Shown: positions 11,015 to 19,662, numbered from the stretch's first letter. The stretch: 64,000 bases of DNA from Embleya scabrispora (GCF_002024165.1 NZ_MWQN01000004.1:372001-436000); one strand, 5' to 3'. Translations and numbers: made by a program. The notes: generated from the letters alone by a model not told the origin.

Positions 11015-11050
11015 CCCCGGGTGGCCTCGACTCCACGAGGCCACCCGGGG
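11015..11050 (+). terminator. Perfect 15-bp stem-loop terminator
   Basis: CCCCGGGTGGCCTCG (11015-11029), a 6-nt loop ACTCCA, then the exact reverse complement (11036-11050). It lies 45 bp after the stop of the 10512 gene. There is no T-tract, as is common for actinomycete terminators. Confidence 0.8.
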
Positions 11051-11218
11051 GCACCGTCGCATCCACGCCCGCGCCTCGGCTTCGCTCTTTATGCGATTAC
11101 CGGGTAAATAGCCTATTCGAATGAAATTTCTGTAATACCCCTATGTGATGTCACCGTAACGCGATGTCATATCCATGCCAGATCGCCCCCGTTCGTCTCG
11201 TCACGGGAAGGCAGCAAC
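11051..11218. promoter_or_regulatory. AT-rich promoter region of secreted peptidase gene
   Basis: The stretch 11085-11175 is strikingly AT-rich for this genome. It contains short palindromic words such as TTCGAA (11115-11120) and a possible -10-like TAATAC near 11133. It presumably drives the secreted cysteine peptidase at 11219. No firm -35 box was assigned. Confidence 0.35.
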
Positions 11219-11782
11219 ATGGGCAGATTCAGGTACGGAATCGCGGTATCGGCCATCGTGCCGGTCGCCTTGGGTTTGTGTGCGACCGCAGGAGGCACCG
11301 CCCACGCGGAAGCGGGTCAGGACAATATCAACATGTACAAACAGGAGAAAACCCAGTGGTGCTGGGTCGCCTCCGGCCTGACCATCGCCAAGTTCCAGGG
11401 CCTCGGCTCCACGCAGACCGACTTCTGCGACCGCGCACAGCCCTACTACGGTTGCAACAACCAGCCCGCCACGCTCGACGACATGGCCAGGGGCTGGAAC
11501 AGCCTGGGCATGAGTCACCCCGGCTCGGGCCTGAACAGCGCCGCCACGTTCAACCAGGTGTACACCGAGGTCAAGGCGGCCCGGCCGGTCGCGGCCCGTA
11601 TCGGGTGGACCTCCGGTGGCGGCCACATGAACGTGGTCTACGGCTTCGACACGTCGCGCAACACGATCGCCGTGGGCGACCCATGGCCGGACACCGCCAC
11701 GTACACGTGGTGGAACTACGCCGACTACGTCAGCAACAGTTCGTCGAAGTGGACGCACTCCCGCATCGGCATCTCCCGCTAA
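11219..11782 (+). CDS. Secreted papain-like (C39/AvrRpt2-type) cysteine peptidase
   Basis: 187 aa with an Ala-rich Sec signal peptide (about residues 1-30, ending AHA-E). The mature part is a compact papain-fold enzyme: catalytic Cys48 in TQWCWVAS, His136 in GGGHMNVVYGF and Asp154 in VGDPWP. QWCW followed by GGHxxVV is the hallmark of the AvrRpt2/C39-like papain-like cysteine peptidase family. It lies 10 bp before the 11793 gene, which encodes a signal-peptide-bearing, C-terminally anchored protein, so the two are probably one operon and may work together at the cell surface. Whether it is a processing protease or a secreted effector cannot be told. Confidence 0.85.
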   Translation: MGRFRYGIAVSAIVPVALGLCATAGGTAHAEAGQDNINMYKQEKTQWCWVASGLTIAKFQGLGSTQTDFCDRAQPYYGCNNQPATLDDMARGWNSLGMSHPGSGLNSAATFNQVYTEVKAARPVAARIGWTSGGGHMNVVYGFDTSRNTIAVGDPWPDTATYTWWNYADYVSNSSSKWTHSRIGISR

Positions 11783-11792
11783 GGCAGGCGAC

Positions 11793-12668
11793 ATGCGCGA
11801 CACCAGCGGCACCACAACGTCCCGCAAGCGGACCGGCTTTCGCCTCTCCCGCCTGACCGTCGTCCTCGCATCGAGCGCGTCCGTCCTGTTGTCCGTCGCC
11901 GGCCCGACCCGGGCGGCTCCGGCCAAGGACCCGCTCCCGGCCGACATCCCCGACTACCAGGCCGCCCTCGACGTGGTGAAGTCCACCGCCGTCCGCGACT
12001 CGGTCTGCCGCTTCCTGAGCACTCCGATCCCCGCCGGCGCCACCGGGACGGTGCAGACGATCCCCGACACACCCGAACCGTGCCAGGGCCTCCCGGCCTT
12101 CACGATCAAGGACCCGGTGGCACTGAACGAGATCACCCCCGGGTTCGTCGCGGGCACCGCCCCACCCCTGCCCACCGAGGCCGTCAAGCTGACAAACCTG
12201 CTCTCCTCGCTGAGCATCACCGTCAACGGCCGCACCGCCACCGTCATGCTCACCCCCACCCAGGGCGGCGGCTGGCACCTGGCAGCCATCCGCGACGGTG
12301 ACACCGACGCCACCTACGCCGGCAGGGCAACCGTCGGCACCCTCGTCTTCACCGAACCGCAACTCCGAGCCTGGTACCAACTCAAGCTCACCACCGTCGA
12401 ACCGCTCAACGACCAGGCCCGGCAGGGGCTGGACGGCCGGGCGTCGATGTCGCTCGGCGACTACCAGAAGCTGGTCAAGGCCCGTTACGCCGACAAACTG
12501 CCCGGCTCGGAGTACGACACGAAGGGGTACTCCAGCGGCTACAGCCCCCGGCACACGACGGACGAAGCGTCGACGTCCACCCCGCTGCTCGCCGGTTCCG
12601 GCGCGGCACTCGTCCTCGCGGGCGGAGCCGTCGTCTTCCACCGGCGCCGGCGCACGACCACCGGCTGA
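11793..12668 (+). CDS. Membrane-anchored secreted protein, partner of cysteine peptidase
   Basis: 291 aa, no family recognised. It has a basic N-region (TSRKRTGFRLSR), then a hydrophobic signal segment and a likely cleavage near RAAPA (about residue 43). The extracellular part is about 200 aa with two cysteines (DSVCRF and PEPCQG) that could form a disulfide. Near the C terminus are a hydrophobic helix (about 262-281) and the positive stop-transfer HRRRRTTTG. That gives a type I membrane topology; there is no LAxTG/LPxTG sortase motif. It starts 10 bp after the cysteine peptidase, so it is probably a substrate, inhibitor or docking partner of it. That role is inference from position only. Confidence 0.7.
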   Translation: MRDTSGTTTSRKRTGFRLSRLTVVLASSASVLLSVAGPTRAAPAKDPLPADIPDYQAALDVVKSTAVRDSVCRFLSTPIPAGATGTVQTIPDTPEPCQGLPAFTIKDPVALNEITPGFVAGTAPPLPTEAVKLTNLLSSLSITVNGRTATVMLTPTQGGGWHLAAIRDGDTDATYAGRATVGTLVFTEPQLRAWYQLKLTTVEPLNDQARQGLDGRASMSLGDYQKLVKARYADKLPGSEYDTKGYSSGYSPRHTTDEASTSTPLLAGSGAALVLAGGAVVFHRRRRTTTG

Positions 12669-12712
12669 ACCCGACCCCGCTCCCTCCTCCCCCGCTTCCG
12701 GCATCCCGGGTA

Positions 12713-12738
12713 GGGGCCAGGGCGAAAGCCCCGGCCCC
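12713..12738. terminator. Hairpin terminator between convergent genes
   Basis: GGGGCCAGGGC (12713-12723), tetraloop GAAA, GCCCCGGCCCC (12728-12738), with one A-C mismatch. It lies between the + gene ending at 12668 and the - gene ending at 12796 and could serve both strands. Confidence 0.7.
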
Positions 12739-12795
12739 GACCGGGCGTCCGCGCCCGGGGCGTGCCCGTACTCCCCGCGGTTCACGGACGGGTCG

Positions 12796-13182
12796 TCAGG
12801 TGGCCGGGCTGTGGAACGTCTTGCCGGCGATCAGCCACCGCCCGTCCGTACGCACCAGGGAGAAGTGGTTGACGAAGTCGGCGCCCCGGTAGCCGTACTC
12901 CTCCAGCACCGCGACCGCGACCTCGCCGTTCACCTCGATGGAGCGGATTTCCCAGGAGTACCGCGCCGACCATCGCCGCTCGCCGGACTCGGCGGCCACC
13001 ACCGCGCAGAACTCCTCGATGGGCGCGGAGACGAACCTTTCGCCGAGATACCCCCACATGCGGGCGTCGGGGTGGAAGACGGCCCGGACGGCGTCGGCGT
13101 CCCCGGCGGTCACCGCGCGCACATAGGAGCGGACGGCGGCGTGGACGCCGTCGTGATCGGGGTGGGTGTGGGAGGAGGTCAT
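12796..13182 (-). CDS. NTF2-like / putative lumazine-binding family protein
   Basis: 128 aa, SnoaL/NTF2-like alpha+beta cone fold. Features are an N-terminal helix pattern (VHAAVRSYVRAVTAGDADAVRAVFHPDARMWG), a central helix with EEFCAVVA, and a C-terminal strand pair ending in LVRTDGRWLIAGKTFHS, typical of nuclear-transport-factor-2-like proteins. Such proteins bind or convert small hydrophobic ligands, but no catalytic residues identify the reaction. The ATG at 13182 is preceded by the complement of GAGGTCAT with little spacing. It lies 35 bp after the aldehyde dehydrogenase gene on the same strand, so it is probably in the same operon. Confidence 0.75.
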   Translation of the reverse strand: MTSSHTHPDHDGVHAAVRSYVRAVTAGDADAVRAVFHPDARMWGYLGERFVSAPIEEFCAVVAAESGERRWSARYSWEIRSIEVNGEVAVAVLEEYGYRGADFVNHFSLVRTDGRWLIAGKTFHSPAT

Positions 13183-13217
13183 GTCGGTACCCGGCTTTCG
13201 TCGTCGAAGCGGCATGC

Positions 13218-14663
13218 TCAGCCGTGGTGCACCCAGACGCCCTTGGTTTCGGTGAACGCGTCGAGGGCGTACGAGCCCATCTCCCGCCCCCAGCCACTGC
13301 TGCGAAACCCGCCCCAGGGCGCCGCCGGATCGGGGACGGGGGGCATGTTCACGAACAGCGCGCCGGCCCGGATGCCGGCCGTCAGCCGGTGCGCGGTGCG
13401 CAGGTCCGCGGTCCACACCGCGGCGGCCAGCCCGTAGTCGGTGTCGTTGGCGCGGGCGATCAGTTCGTCCTCGTCGTCGTACGTGAGTATCGGCAACACC
13501 GGGCCGAACACCTCGTCGCGGGCGATGGACATGGCGTCGCCGACGCCCGCCAGTACGGTGGGCCGGTAGAAATTGCCCCGCGCCAGGTCGCCGCCCGCCC
13601 GAGCGCCACCGGTGACGACCTCGGCGCCCTCGGCGACGCCCGCGGCGACCATGGACTCCACCCGGTTCAGGTGCTCCTCGCTGACCAGGGGGCCGAGGTC
13701 GGTTCCGGCGGCCAGCCCCGGACCCAGCCGGAGCGCGGTGACGGCCGCGGCGAGCTTCTCGGTGAACTCCGCGGCGCGGGCGCGGTCCACGTAGAACCGG
13801 GAGTACGCCGCGCACACCTGGCCGCTGTTCAGCAGCGCGCCCCGGACGTTGCCCGCCACCGCGGCGTCGATGTCCGCGTCGCGGGCGATGATGCTGGGGG
13901 CTTTGCCGCCCAGTTCGAGCGTGACCCGCTTCAGGTCGTCGGCGCTCGTCCGGGCTATCTCCCGGCCCACCTCGGTGGAGCCGGTGAACGAGACCTTGTC
14001 CACTCCCCGGTGGGCGACCAGCGCCTGTCCGGTCCGCGGGCCGCCGGTGAGCAGGTTGACCACCCCGGCGGGCAGTCCCGCCTCCTGGCAGAGCCGGATC
14101 AGGTGCACCGAGGTGAGCGAGGTCTGCTCGGCGGGCTTCAGGATCACCGTATTGCCGCAGGCCAGCGCGGGGGCGATCTTCCAGGCCGCGATCATCAGCG
14201 GGAAGTTCCACGGGGTGATCAGCGCGCAGACGCCGACCGGTTCGCGCCGGGTGTAGTGCAGGGTGTCGGGGAAGGACACCGGGGCCACCGACCCCTCGAT
14301 CTTGGTCACCCACCCCGCGTAGTAGCGGAAGTGCTCGGCGGCTCCCGCCACGCTCACCGCGCGCGCCACGCCCAGCGGCTGACCCTGGTCACGGGTCTCC
14401 AGTTCGGCCAACTCGGCGGCGTCGCGCTCGATCAGGTCGGCTATCCGCCACAGGAGGCGGGCCCGCTCGGCCGCGGTGATCCGCGTCCAGGCCGGATCGC
14501 CGAGGGCGGCCCTCGCCGCATCGACCGCGGCGTCCACGTCCGGCCGACCGGCCGCGGCGAGCCGGCCGAGCGGCGCACCGCTCGCCGGGTCGTGCGCGGG
14601 GAACTCCGCACCGTCCGCCGCCGCCGTCCACGCTCCGCCGATGAGAAGCCGGCCCTTCGGCAT
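13218..14663 (-). CDS. NAD(P)-dependent aldehyde dehydrogenase
   Basis: 481 aa, normal length for the ALDH superfamily. Visible are the cofactor-binding TPWNFP, KPAEQTS and FTGSTEVG, the general-base motif ELGGKAPSII and the catalytic Cys in NSGQVCAAYSRFYV. The EVFGP segment and the C-terminal PWGGFRSSGWGREMG are also typical. It most resembles the betaine/phenylacetaldehyde-type class I-II ALDHs, but the substrate cannot be assigned. The upstream AraC regulator (14811-15770, same strand) and the direct repeats between them (14740-14777) suggest it is the regulated target. The NTF2-like gene follows. Confidence 0.92.
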   Translation of the reverse strand: MPKGRLLIGGAWTAAADGAEFPAHDPASGAPLGRLAAAGRPDVDAAVDAARAALGDPAWTRITAAERARLLWRIADLIERDAAELAELETRDQGQPLGVARAVSVAGAAEHFRYYAGWVTKIEGSVAPVSFPDTLHYTRREPVGVCALITPWNFPLMIAAWKIAPALACGNTVILKPAEQTSLTSVHLIRLCQEAGLPAGVVNLLTGGPRTGQALVAHRGVDKVSFTGSTEVGREIARTSADDLKRVTLELGGKAPSIIARDADIDAAVAGNVRGALLNSGQVCAAYSRFYVDRARAAEFTEKLAAAVTALRLGPGLAAGTDLGPLVSEEHLNRVESMVAAGVAEGAEVVTGGARAGGDLARGNFYRPTVLAGVGDAMSIARDEVFGPVLPILTYDDEDELIARANDTDYGLAAAVWTADLRTAHRLTAGIRAGALFVNMPPVPDPAAPWGGFRSSGWGREMGSYALDAFTETKGVWVHHG

Positions 14664-14739
14664 GCCGCCGCCCTGGTGTCACGGCGCGTCCGACGCGCGC
14701 CTCCCGGAGCGAGGATCCCCCTCCGGGGGCCCGGACTTC

Positions 14740-14777
14740 TTGTCTTTGGGCGCCCGGCACTTGTCCATGGGCGCCGG
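14740..14777 (-). promoter_or_regulatory. Two direct repeats 21 bp apart, putative AraC operator
   Basis: TTGTCTTTGGGCGCC (14740-14754) and TTGTCCATGGGCGCC (14761-14775) differ at two bases and are spaced 21 bp start to start, two helical turns. They sit between the AraC-type regulator gene and the aldehyde dehydrogenase start (14663). This is the spacing expected for tandem half-sites of a dimeric AraC-family activator. Confidence 0.6.
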
Positions 14778-14810
14778 CCCGATCCCCGTTCCGGCCGCCC
14801 ATGCGACGCC

Positions 14811-15770
14811 TCATCCGAGTGCCGCCGCGCGATACTCGCGCGGGCTGCATCCGTACGCGTGGCGGAACGTGCGGCTGAACCGGGCCGCGTCCGTCAGGCC
14901 CCAGCGGGCGGCGACGGCCCCGACCGGGCGTTCCCGGAGCGTGGGATCGCCCAGCTCGCGACGACAGCGCTCCAGTCGGCGATGCCGTATCCAGCCGGAC
15001 ACGGTCGTCCCCTGCTCCTGGAAGAGCCGATGCAGGTGGCGGGTGGAGACGTAGTGCGCGGCGGCCACTCGTTCCGGGCCCAGGCCGGGATCGCCGAGCC
15101 GGTCCTCGATATAGGCCTTGATCGTGGTGATCGACACCCCTCGGCCCGACCCGCCGCCGGACGCGACCGGGGCGAGCCGGGCCGTGACCAGACCGGCCAC
15201 CAGATCGCTCACCGTGTCGGCCAGCCGGTGCCGCTCGGCCCCCTGGAACTCCGCCTGGTGCTGCGGGAGTTGCCGCAACACGCTCACCGCGAGGGCACCG
15301 AAGCCGCGCTGCCCGGACAGCCGCCGGGCGGTGGCCCGGTCCATCTCTCGCAACGGGACACGCAGCAGGGACCGCGGCAACATCACCACCAGTTGACGGT
15401 ATTCGGCCTCGAAGGACAGGCGGTACGGGCGGGTGGTGTCGTATATCGCGAAGTCGCCGGCCGCGAGCGCCACTTCCCGGCCGTCCTGGCTCAGCACGCA
15501 TCCCCCGGAGAGCTGGAGGCCCAGCTTGAAGTACTCGCCACCGGACGCCGTGATCAGGCGAGGGGTCCGGTATACGGCGTGAGCATCCGCCGAGACCTCG
15601 GTGATCTGTAGCGCGCCCAGCGCCATGGACCGCATCCGGCCCCGGAACGGCCGCCCGGCGCCGCGCGCCGGCTCGGCGCGCAGCGGGACGAAGGTGTCGG
15701 AGACGGCCGATCGCCAGTATTCGAAGCGCTCGGCGCCGCGCAGGCCGTCCGTCGTGAGCACGAATTCCAT
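14811..15770 (-). CDS. AraC-family transcriptional regulator
   Basis: 319 aa. The N-terminal about 200 residues form an AraC-binding-like (cupin) sensor domain (RFEYWRSAVSDTFVPL, then FKLGLQLSGGCVLSQDGREVALAAGDFAIYDTTRPY). The C-terminal about 110 residues hold two helix-turn-helices (RHLHRLFQEQGTTVSGWIRHRRLERCRREL and GLTDAARFSRTFRHAYGCSPREYR). This matches regulators of catabolic aldehyde or oxygenase operons. The ATG at 15770 is chosen because the sensor domain begins directly after it. It lies 147 bp upstream of the aldehyde dehydrogenase and is the probable activator of that operon. It is related in architecture to the three AraC proteins at 52-55 kb. Confidence 0.9.
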   Translation of the reverse strand: MEFVLTTDGLRGAERFEYWRSAVSDTFVPLRAEPARGAGRPFRGRMRSMALGALQITEVSADAHAVYRTPRLITASGGEYFKLGLQLSGGCVLSQDGREVALAAGDFAIYDTTRPYRLSFEAEYRQLVVMLPRSLLRVPLREMDRATARRLSGQRGFGALAVSVLRQLPQHQAEFQGAERHRLADTVSDLVAGLVTARLAPVASGGGSGRGVSITTIKAYIEDRLGDPGLGPERVAAAHYVSTRHLHRLFQEQGTTVSGWIRHRRLERCRRELGDPTLRERPVGAVAARWGLTDAARFSRTFRHAYGCSPREYRAAALG

Positions 15771-16017
15771 GTCACGCCAAGCCTTCCGGGATCTCGGTAG
15801 GCGGTCATTGTGTCCTCCGGCGGGTGTCGCGCGCCAGATCGGAGGAACATCGCCGGCCGAGGGCGGAGCGGCGTCGTGCCGGGCGGGGCGGCGGCGTACC
15901 GGGGGCACACCGGACACGGGGAAGTGGCCGCCCCGTACCGCACGGTGGTGCTCGTCCGACCCGCGACCGACGCGCGGGTCGGACGTTGCGATCGGCGGAT
16001 GCGTTCGTTGTCGGATC

Positions 16018-16599
16018 TCAGGACACGTCGACCATCACCCGGCCGTCGGCCGGGATGTGCGCGGCGGCACGGCCGCCGTAGTTGTACTCGACCCGCGATC
16101 GCTCGGCCGCGTCGGGAACGGGGTTCCTACAGCCGACTCCCGCGCTGGAGCCCGACATCAGCTTGGAGCACGGACCCGGCTTGTTGTCGGGCAGGCCCAG
16201 GTTGTGGCCGATCTCATGGGCGGCTATCCGGGTCTTGTCGTAGCCCTGGTCGACCGCCTGGCTGCCGAGTTCCACCCACGACTGTCCACCCGGGCGGACC
16301 GGACCCAGGCTTGCCTGGGGCCAACCGTTGGTGGCGGTGATCCGAATCTGGGCCCGGGTGCCGGGCGGCGCCTTCATCAGCTTCACGCTGGTGACGTTCG
16401 CGTTCCAGGTGGCGACGCCGGCTGTGATGGCCGCCTCCCAGCCGGCGGCTCGGGAGTCGTCGTAGTAGAGGGTCGTCGCCGCCGAAACGCTGTCCGGAGC
16501 GGCGTTGGACGGCGCGGCCGCGGCTTGCTCCGCAGGCGCCATGACCATGGTGACGACCGCGGCGGTCCCGAGTGCCGCGAACCATTTGGGCTGGGGCAT
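16018..16599 (-). CDS. snpA: Secreted snapalysin-type (M7) zinc metalloprotease
   Basis: 193 aa. A signal peptide covers about residues 1-29 (ends AEQAAAA) and a short propeptide follows. The zinc motif HEIGHNLGLPD gives ligands H128 and H132, catalytic E129 and third ligand D138, exactly the HExxHxxGxxD of Streptomyces snapalysins. Two cysteines (GPCSKLM and VGCRNP) fit the family disulfide. Mature length of about 140 aa is normal. Snapalysin genes usually have a divergent LysR activator next door; none is adjacent here. The ATG at 16599 gives the standard signal peptide. Confidence 0.9.
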   Translation of the reverse strand: MPQPKWFAALGTAAVVTMVMAPAEQAAAAPSNAAPDSVSAATTLYYDDSRAAGWEAAITAGVATWNANVTSVKLMKAPPGTRAQIRITATNGWPQASLGPVRPGGQSWVELGSQAVDQGYDKTRIAAHEIGHNLGLPDNKPGPCSKLMSGSSAGVGCRNPVPDAAERSRVEYNYGGRAAAHIPADGRVMVDVS

Positions 16600-16782
16600 G
16601 AGCGTCCTTCCTCGACGTGTGCATGGCGGGGAAAGCACAGGTCCCTCGGATGTCGGCGACCTGTCGACTCGTTTCATCGTTGGGAGTATGTGCGTGCTCG
16701 TCGGTTCCCAGACATACCAGCCGGCCATAACATCCGCGCAGGCGTCGACATGAGAAGGAACCGCCCACCGCACAGCCGAGCG

Positions 16783-16807
16783 CCGGCCCCCGAATCGGGG
16801 GCCGGCG
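16783..16807 (-). terminator. Strong GC hairpin terminator
   Basis: GCCGGCCCCCG (16783-16793), loop AAT, CGGGGGCCGGC (16797-16807). A perfect 11-bp stem, 22 bp downstream of the leftward DUF4232 lipoprotein gene. Confidence 0.8.
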
Positions 16808-16828
16808 GGTTCCTGCGGGTCGTGCGGG

Positions 16829-17581
16829 TCAGCCGCCCTGGCCGGCGCTGCCGATGGGGCCGACGTCGACCGGGGAGCCGGCGCCGTCGATGACCGGCAG
16901 GGTGGGCGTGCCGGGCCAGTTCAGCGTGATGGTCTTGGTCTCCCCGGGCGGGGTGACCTCGAGGCCGGTGATCTTGACGCCGTAGGGGCCGGTGGCGCCG
17001 CTGGGGTAGGTGACCCCGAAGGACACCGACGTGCCGCTCTTCAGGGTGAACGGGGCGGCCGGGTCGCCGACGCGCTTCGCGGACAGGGGGCCCTTCGCCG
17101 TCTGGAGGTCCACGCCCGCGAACCCGGACATCGTGCAGTTGTGGCCGATGTTCTCGAACGTCACCGCGACGGTGAGTGCGTCGTCGCCGCCGATCGTGGC
17201 GTCCTGTGCGGTGGCCCGCAGATCGTCGGTGCGGCACTTGCCGATCGAGCCGTCGCCACCGGCGCCACCGCCTCCGCCGCCGGTGGTCGCGCCCTGCCCG
17301 CCGGCGCTCTTCCCGGCGGAGTCCTTCCCGGAGGAGACCTTCCCGGCGGGTTCGGTCGCGCCGGCGCTCCCGCTGCCTCCCGCGCTACCTCCCGCGCTGC
17401 CGCCTGTGTTGCCGCCGGGGGCCGCCGCAGCGGGCGGTGCGGCCGGCGGCGCGACGGGTGAGGAGCCCTGTGCGGCCCCCGACTTCGAGTTCGAGTCCGA
17501 TCCCTGGCACGCCGTCATCGACATCGCGCCGCCGAGGACGGCTGCGGAGACGAGGAGGGCGGTGCGACGGTTGCGGAACAT
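16829..17581 (-). CDS. DUF4232 lipoprotein
   Basis: 250 aa exported lipoprotein. The N terminus has Arg residues, a hydrophobic stretch and a lipobox-like SMTAC (Cys about 25). A long Ala/Pro/Gly/Ser linker follows (about 26-110), including GGSAGGSAGGSG-type low-complexity repeats. The C-terminal DUF4232 domain begins near KCRTDDLRATAQDA and contains NIGHNCTMSGFAGVDL, with two Cys that probably pair. The function is unknown; the family is common in actinomycetes as cell-surface lipoproteins. AAGGGG lies just before the ATG at 17581. The long upstream region contains several dyads. Confidence 0.85.
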   Translation of the reverse strand: MFRNRRTALLVSAAVLGGAMSMTACQGSDSNSKSGAAQGSSPVAPPAAPPAAAAPGGNTGGSAGGSAGGSGSAGATEPAGKVSSGKDSAGKSAGGQGATTGGGGGGAGGDGSIGKCRTDDLRATAQDATIGGDDALTVAVTFENIGHNCTMSGFAGVDLQTAKGPLSAKRVGDPAAPFTLKSGTSVSFGVTYPSGATGPYGVKITGLEVTPPGETKTITLNWPGTPTLPVIDGAGSPVDVGPIGSAGQGG

Positions 17582-17984
17582 GAACGACCCCTTGATAGCT
17601 GGTGGTTGGAGCCGAAACCCGCTCGGCTCCCCGGTGCCTGCCCAACCACCATGGCGGGTCCGCCGCCTCTGGCGATACCCGAGTCGTCGCACCACGACAC
17701 CGTCGTCACCGACCGGTGACAAGGTCACGAGAGGGAACGACGGCCACCTCGATCCACCCGCCCGACACCCCGGCAATACCACGTTCGCCCAGGTCACAGC
17801 CGACACGCCGCGACCCGACGGATGGTGTTACACGCGTCCCGCGGCCTGCGGCGCAGTGGCCGCCCCCATCGTCGGCGCGGTAACACACGCCGCCGGTCAC
17901 TCGCGTCCCCCCGACCGTCGGCCCGACGGCGCCGCTTCGATACGAGATCACCGGGCGTCCGGGGTGTCGGGGCCACCGGCAGGC
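17582..17984. promoter_or_regulatory. 403-bp intergenic region with several inverted repeats
   Basis: No credible gene. Within the leader of the leftward lipoprotein gene lies a nested hairpin: outer arms GGTGGTTGG (17601-17609) and CCAACCACC (17642-17650), inner arms AGCCGA (17610-17615) and TCGGCT (17623-17628). Further out are the dyad GTCACCG-AC-CGGTGAC (17705-17720) and a wide inverted repeat around GTGTTAC (17825-17831) and GTAACAC (17881-17887). These are candidate operators or a structured 5' leader. Confidence 0.4.
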
Positions 17985-19412
17985 TCATGCCCGCAGTTCG
18001 GTCCAGGTCCAGGTGCCGCCGACGCGTACGTACAGGCGCTTGTCGGTGGTGTCGACGGCCATCGTGCCGTCGAGCGGGGGGTATTGGAACGACGCGTCGG
18101 AGACCGGGCCCGCGACCAGGCGCAGCGGTGGGTTGGGCTGGTTGCGGGTGGGGATGGCGCCACTGGCCTGTCCGCCGGTGTTGCCGTAGGAGTTCTCGAC
18201 GCGGAAGTCGCCGGTCGAACTCTGTTCGTAGTAGATGTGCGTGCCGGCGGGCTTGGTGCCGTACAGGCCGTTGACGTTGCGCAGGACGCCGGTCTGGCCC
18301 TTGGCCGAGTACAGGATGACGCCGGAGTTGACGGTCGTCGTCGTGCCGCACGCGATGAGGGTGTCCTCCAGCGCGCTCGCGGAGGGGGCCCAGTCGATGA
18401 TGTTCTGCGGAGTGCCGTATCCGGTGGCGAAGTTGCCCGCGTACGCGTAGATGTTGCGGGCGAACACGTGTCGGCAGGACGCGTCGACCCTGAAGTGTGG
18501 TCCACCCTTCATCGCGGACGTCTCGAACTTGCAGTCGGTGATGTGGATTCCGTTGGGGTTGCTGGTTCCCGCGGTGCCCTGGGTGACCCACAGTGCGCCG
18601 GTGCCGAAGTTCTCCAGGCGGCAGCCGGTCAGGTGGACCTGATTGACGTTGTCGGTGCCGTAGCCCCATTCCCGGGGGTTCGCGGTGGAGGAGTTCCGCA
18701 GCCAGACGTTGGGGTGTCGACTGCTGTCCGCGGGACCCGTGCAGGATTCCACGACCATGTCGTGGAATCGCGAGTCCCACAGTTCGACGGCGTCGACGGC
18801 GATGTCCGCGTTGCTCGTCAGGTAGACGTCGCGGATGTGGGTGTTGTTGTTGTAGTAGAGCTCGAGCAGCAGGCCCGTCCTGCCGTTTCCGTTGAGGCCG
18901 AGGTTCTCGATCGCGCAGTAGCGGCGGTGTGTGGTGCCTTTCGCGTCGAGTGAGGGGCCGGTGCCGGAGATCCGCAGGAGGATGCCGTCGGTTTTCTTGA
19001 CGAGCATGGCGGCCTTGCTGCCGGCGCCGACCAGGCGTACGCCGTCGCCGTTCACGGACAGCGCGGCGGCGGGTTTGCCGGCAACGGGCACCGGGGCCAC
19101 GAGGTATCGGCCGGCGGGGAAGTAGACCGTGCCGCCCGCTCGCGCCGCGGCGTCGATCGCGGACTGGACGGCTGCGGTGTCGTCCGCGACGCCGTCGCCG
19201 ATCGCGCCGTGTGCCTTGACGTCGTACCAGTCCGCGGCGTTGCCCGCCGCGGTCGCCGGGGCCGATGTCGTCGCCACGAGCCCGACCCCCACCGCTGTCG
19301 CCGTCACCGCACCGGTCAGGAACGCCCGACGGCCTCCGGCTCCCCGCCGCCCTGTCATGTCCTTGCCATCCCGCTGTCGCGCTCTTTCGTCGGACGAGTG
19401 CTCGCCGTTCAT
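17985..19412 (-). CDS. Tat-exported pectate-lyase-fold (right-handed beta-helix) protein
   Basis: 475 aa. The N terminus carries a twin-arginine signal (GRRAFLTGAV, then a hydrophobic core ending TSAPATAAG), so it is exported folded. The start of the mature part, WYDVKAHGAIGDGVADDTAAVQSAIDAA, is the classic N-terminal segment of the Pectate_lyase_3/GH28-like beta-helix family. Asn-rich turns such as LNGNGRTGLLLELYYNNNTHIRDVYLTSNADI fit parallel-beta-helix rungs. Such proteins cleave or bind polysaccharides; a definite catalytic triad was not identified. ATG at 19412 preceded by a GGGGGG run acting as Shine-Dalgarno. Confidence 0.85.
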   Translation of the reverse strand: MNGEHSSDERARQRDGKDMTGRRGAGGRRAFLTGAVTATAVGVGLVATTSAPATAAGNAADWYDVKAHGAIGDGVADDTAAVQSAIDAAARAGGTVYFPAGRYLVAPVPVAGKPAAALSVNGDGVRLVGAGSKAAMLVKKTDGILLRISGTGPSLDAKGTTHRRYCAIENLGLNGNGRTGLLLELYYNNNTHIRDVYLTSNADIAVDAVELWDSRFHDMVVESCTGPADSSRHPNVWLRNSSTANPREWGYGTDNVNQVHLTGCRLENFGTGALWVTQGTAGTSNPNGIHITDCKFETSAMKGGPHFRVDASCRHVFARNIYAYAGNFATGYGTPQNIIDWAPSASALEDTLIACGTTTTVNSGVILYSAKGQTGVLRNVNGLYGTKPAGTHIYYEQSSTGDFRVENSYGNTGGQASGAIPTRNQPNPPLRLVAGPVSDASFQYPPLDGTMAVDTTDKRLYVRVGGTWTWTELRA

Positions 19413-19662
19413 TGCCGTCCCCCCGTGGAAGCGCCGGACGGGAGATCGCCCGGCTTCGGTGGATGATGCCAGGGCGCGTTCTCTCCCGTCGGCTTCGCGT
19501 GAATCGACCACGCGGCGCCCGCGCGTATCGGACACATCGCCGTCGGGTCGACGTCGTCCCGGCGTCGGGGAACGAGACGCCGGGTCTTCACCGGGGCGGA
19601 GCAGGTGGGGTCCGTCGATAAATGCCTCGACAGCGGGCGCGGTGTTGGGGATGCTTCGCACG

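Noticed and set aside
13224-15611. A 795-codon + strand frame over the aldehyde dehydrogenase and AraC genes
   Set aside because: Composition of a shadow frame; both real genes with full motif sets are on the minus strand.
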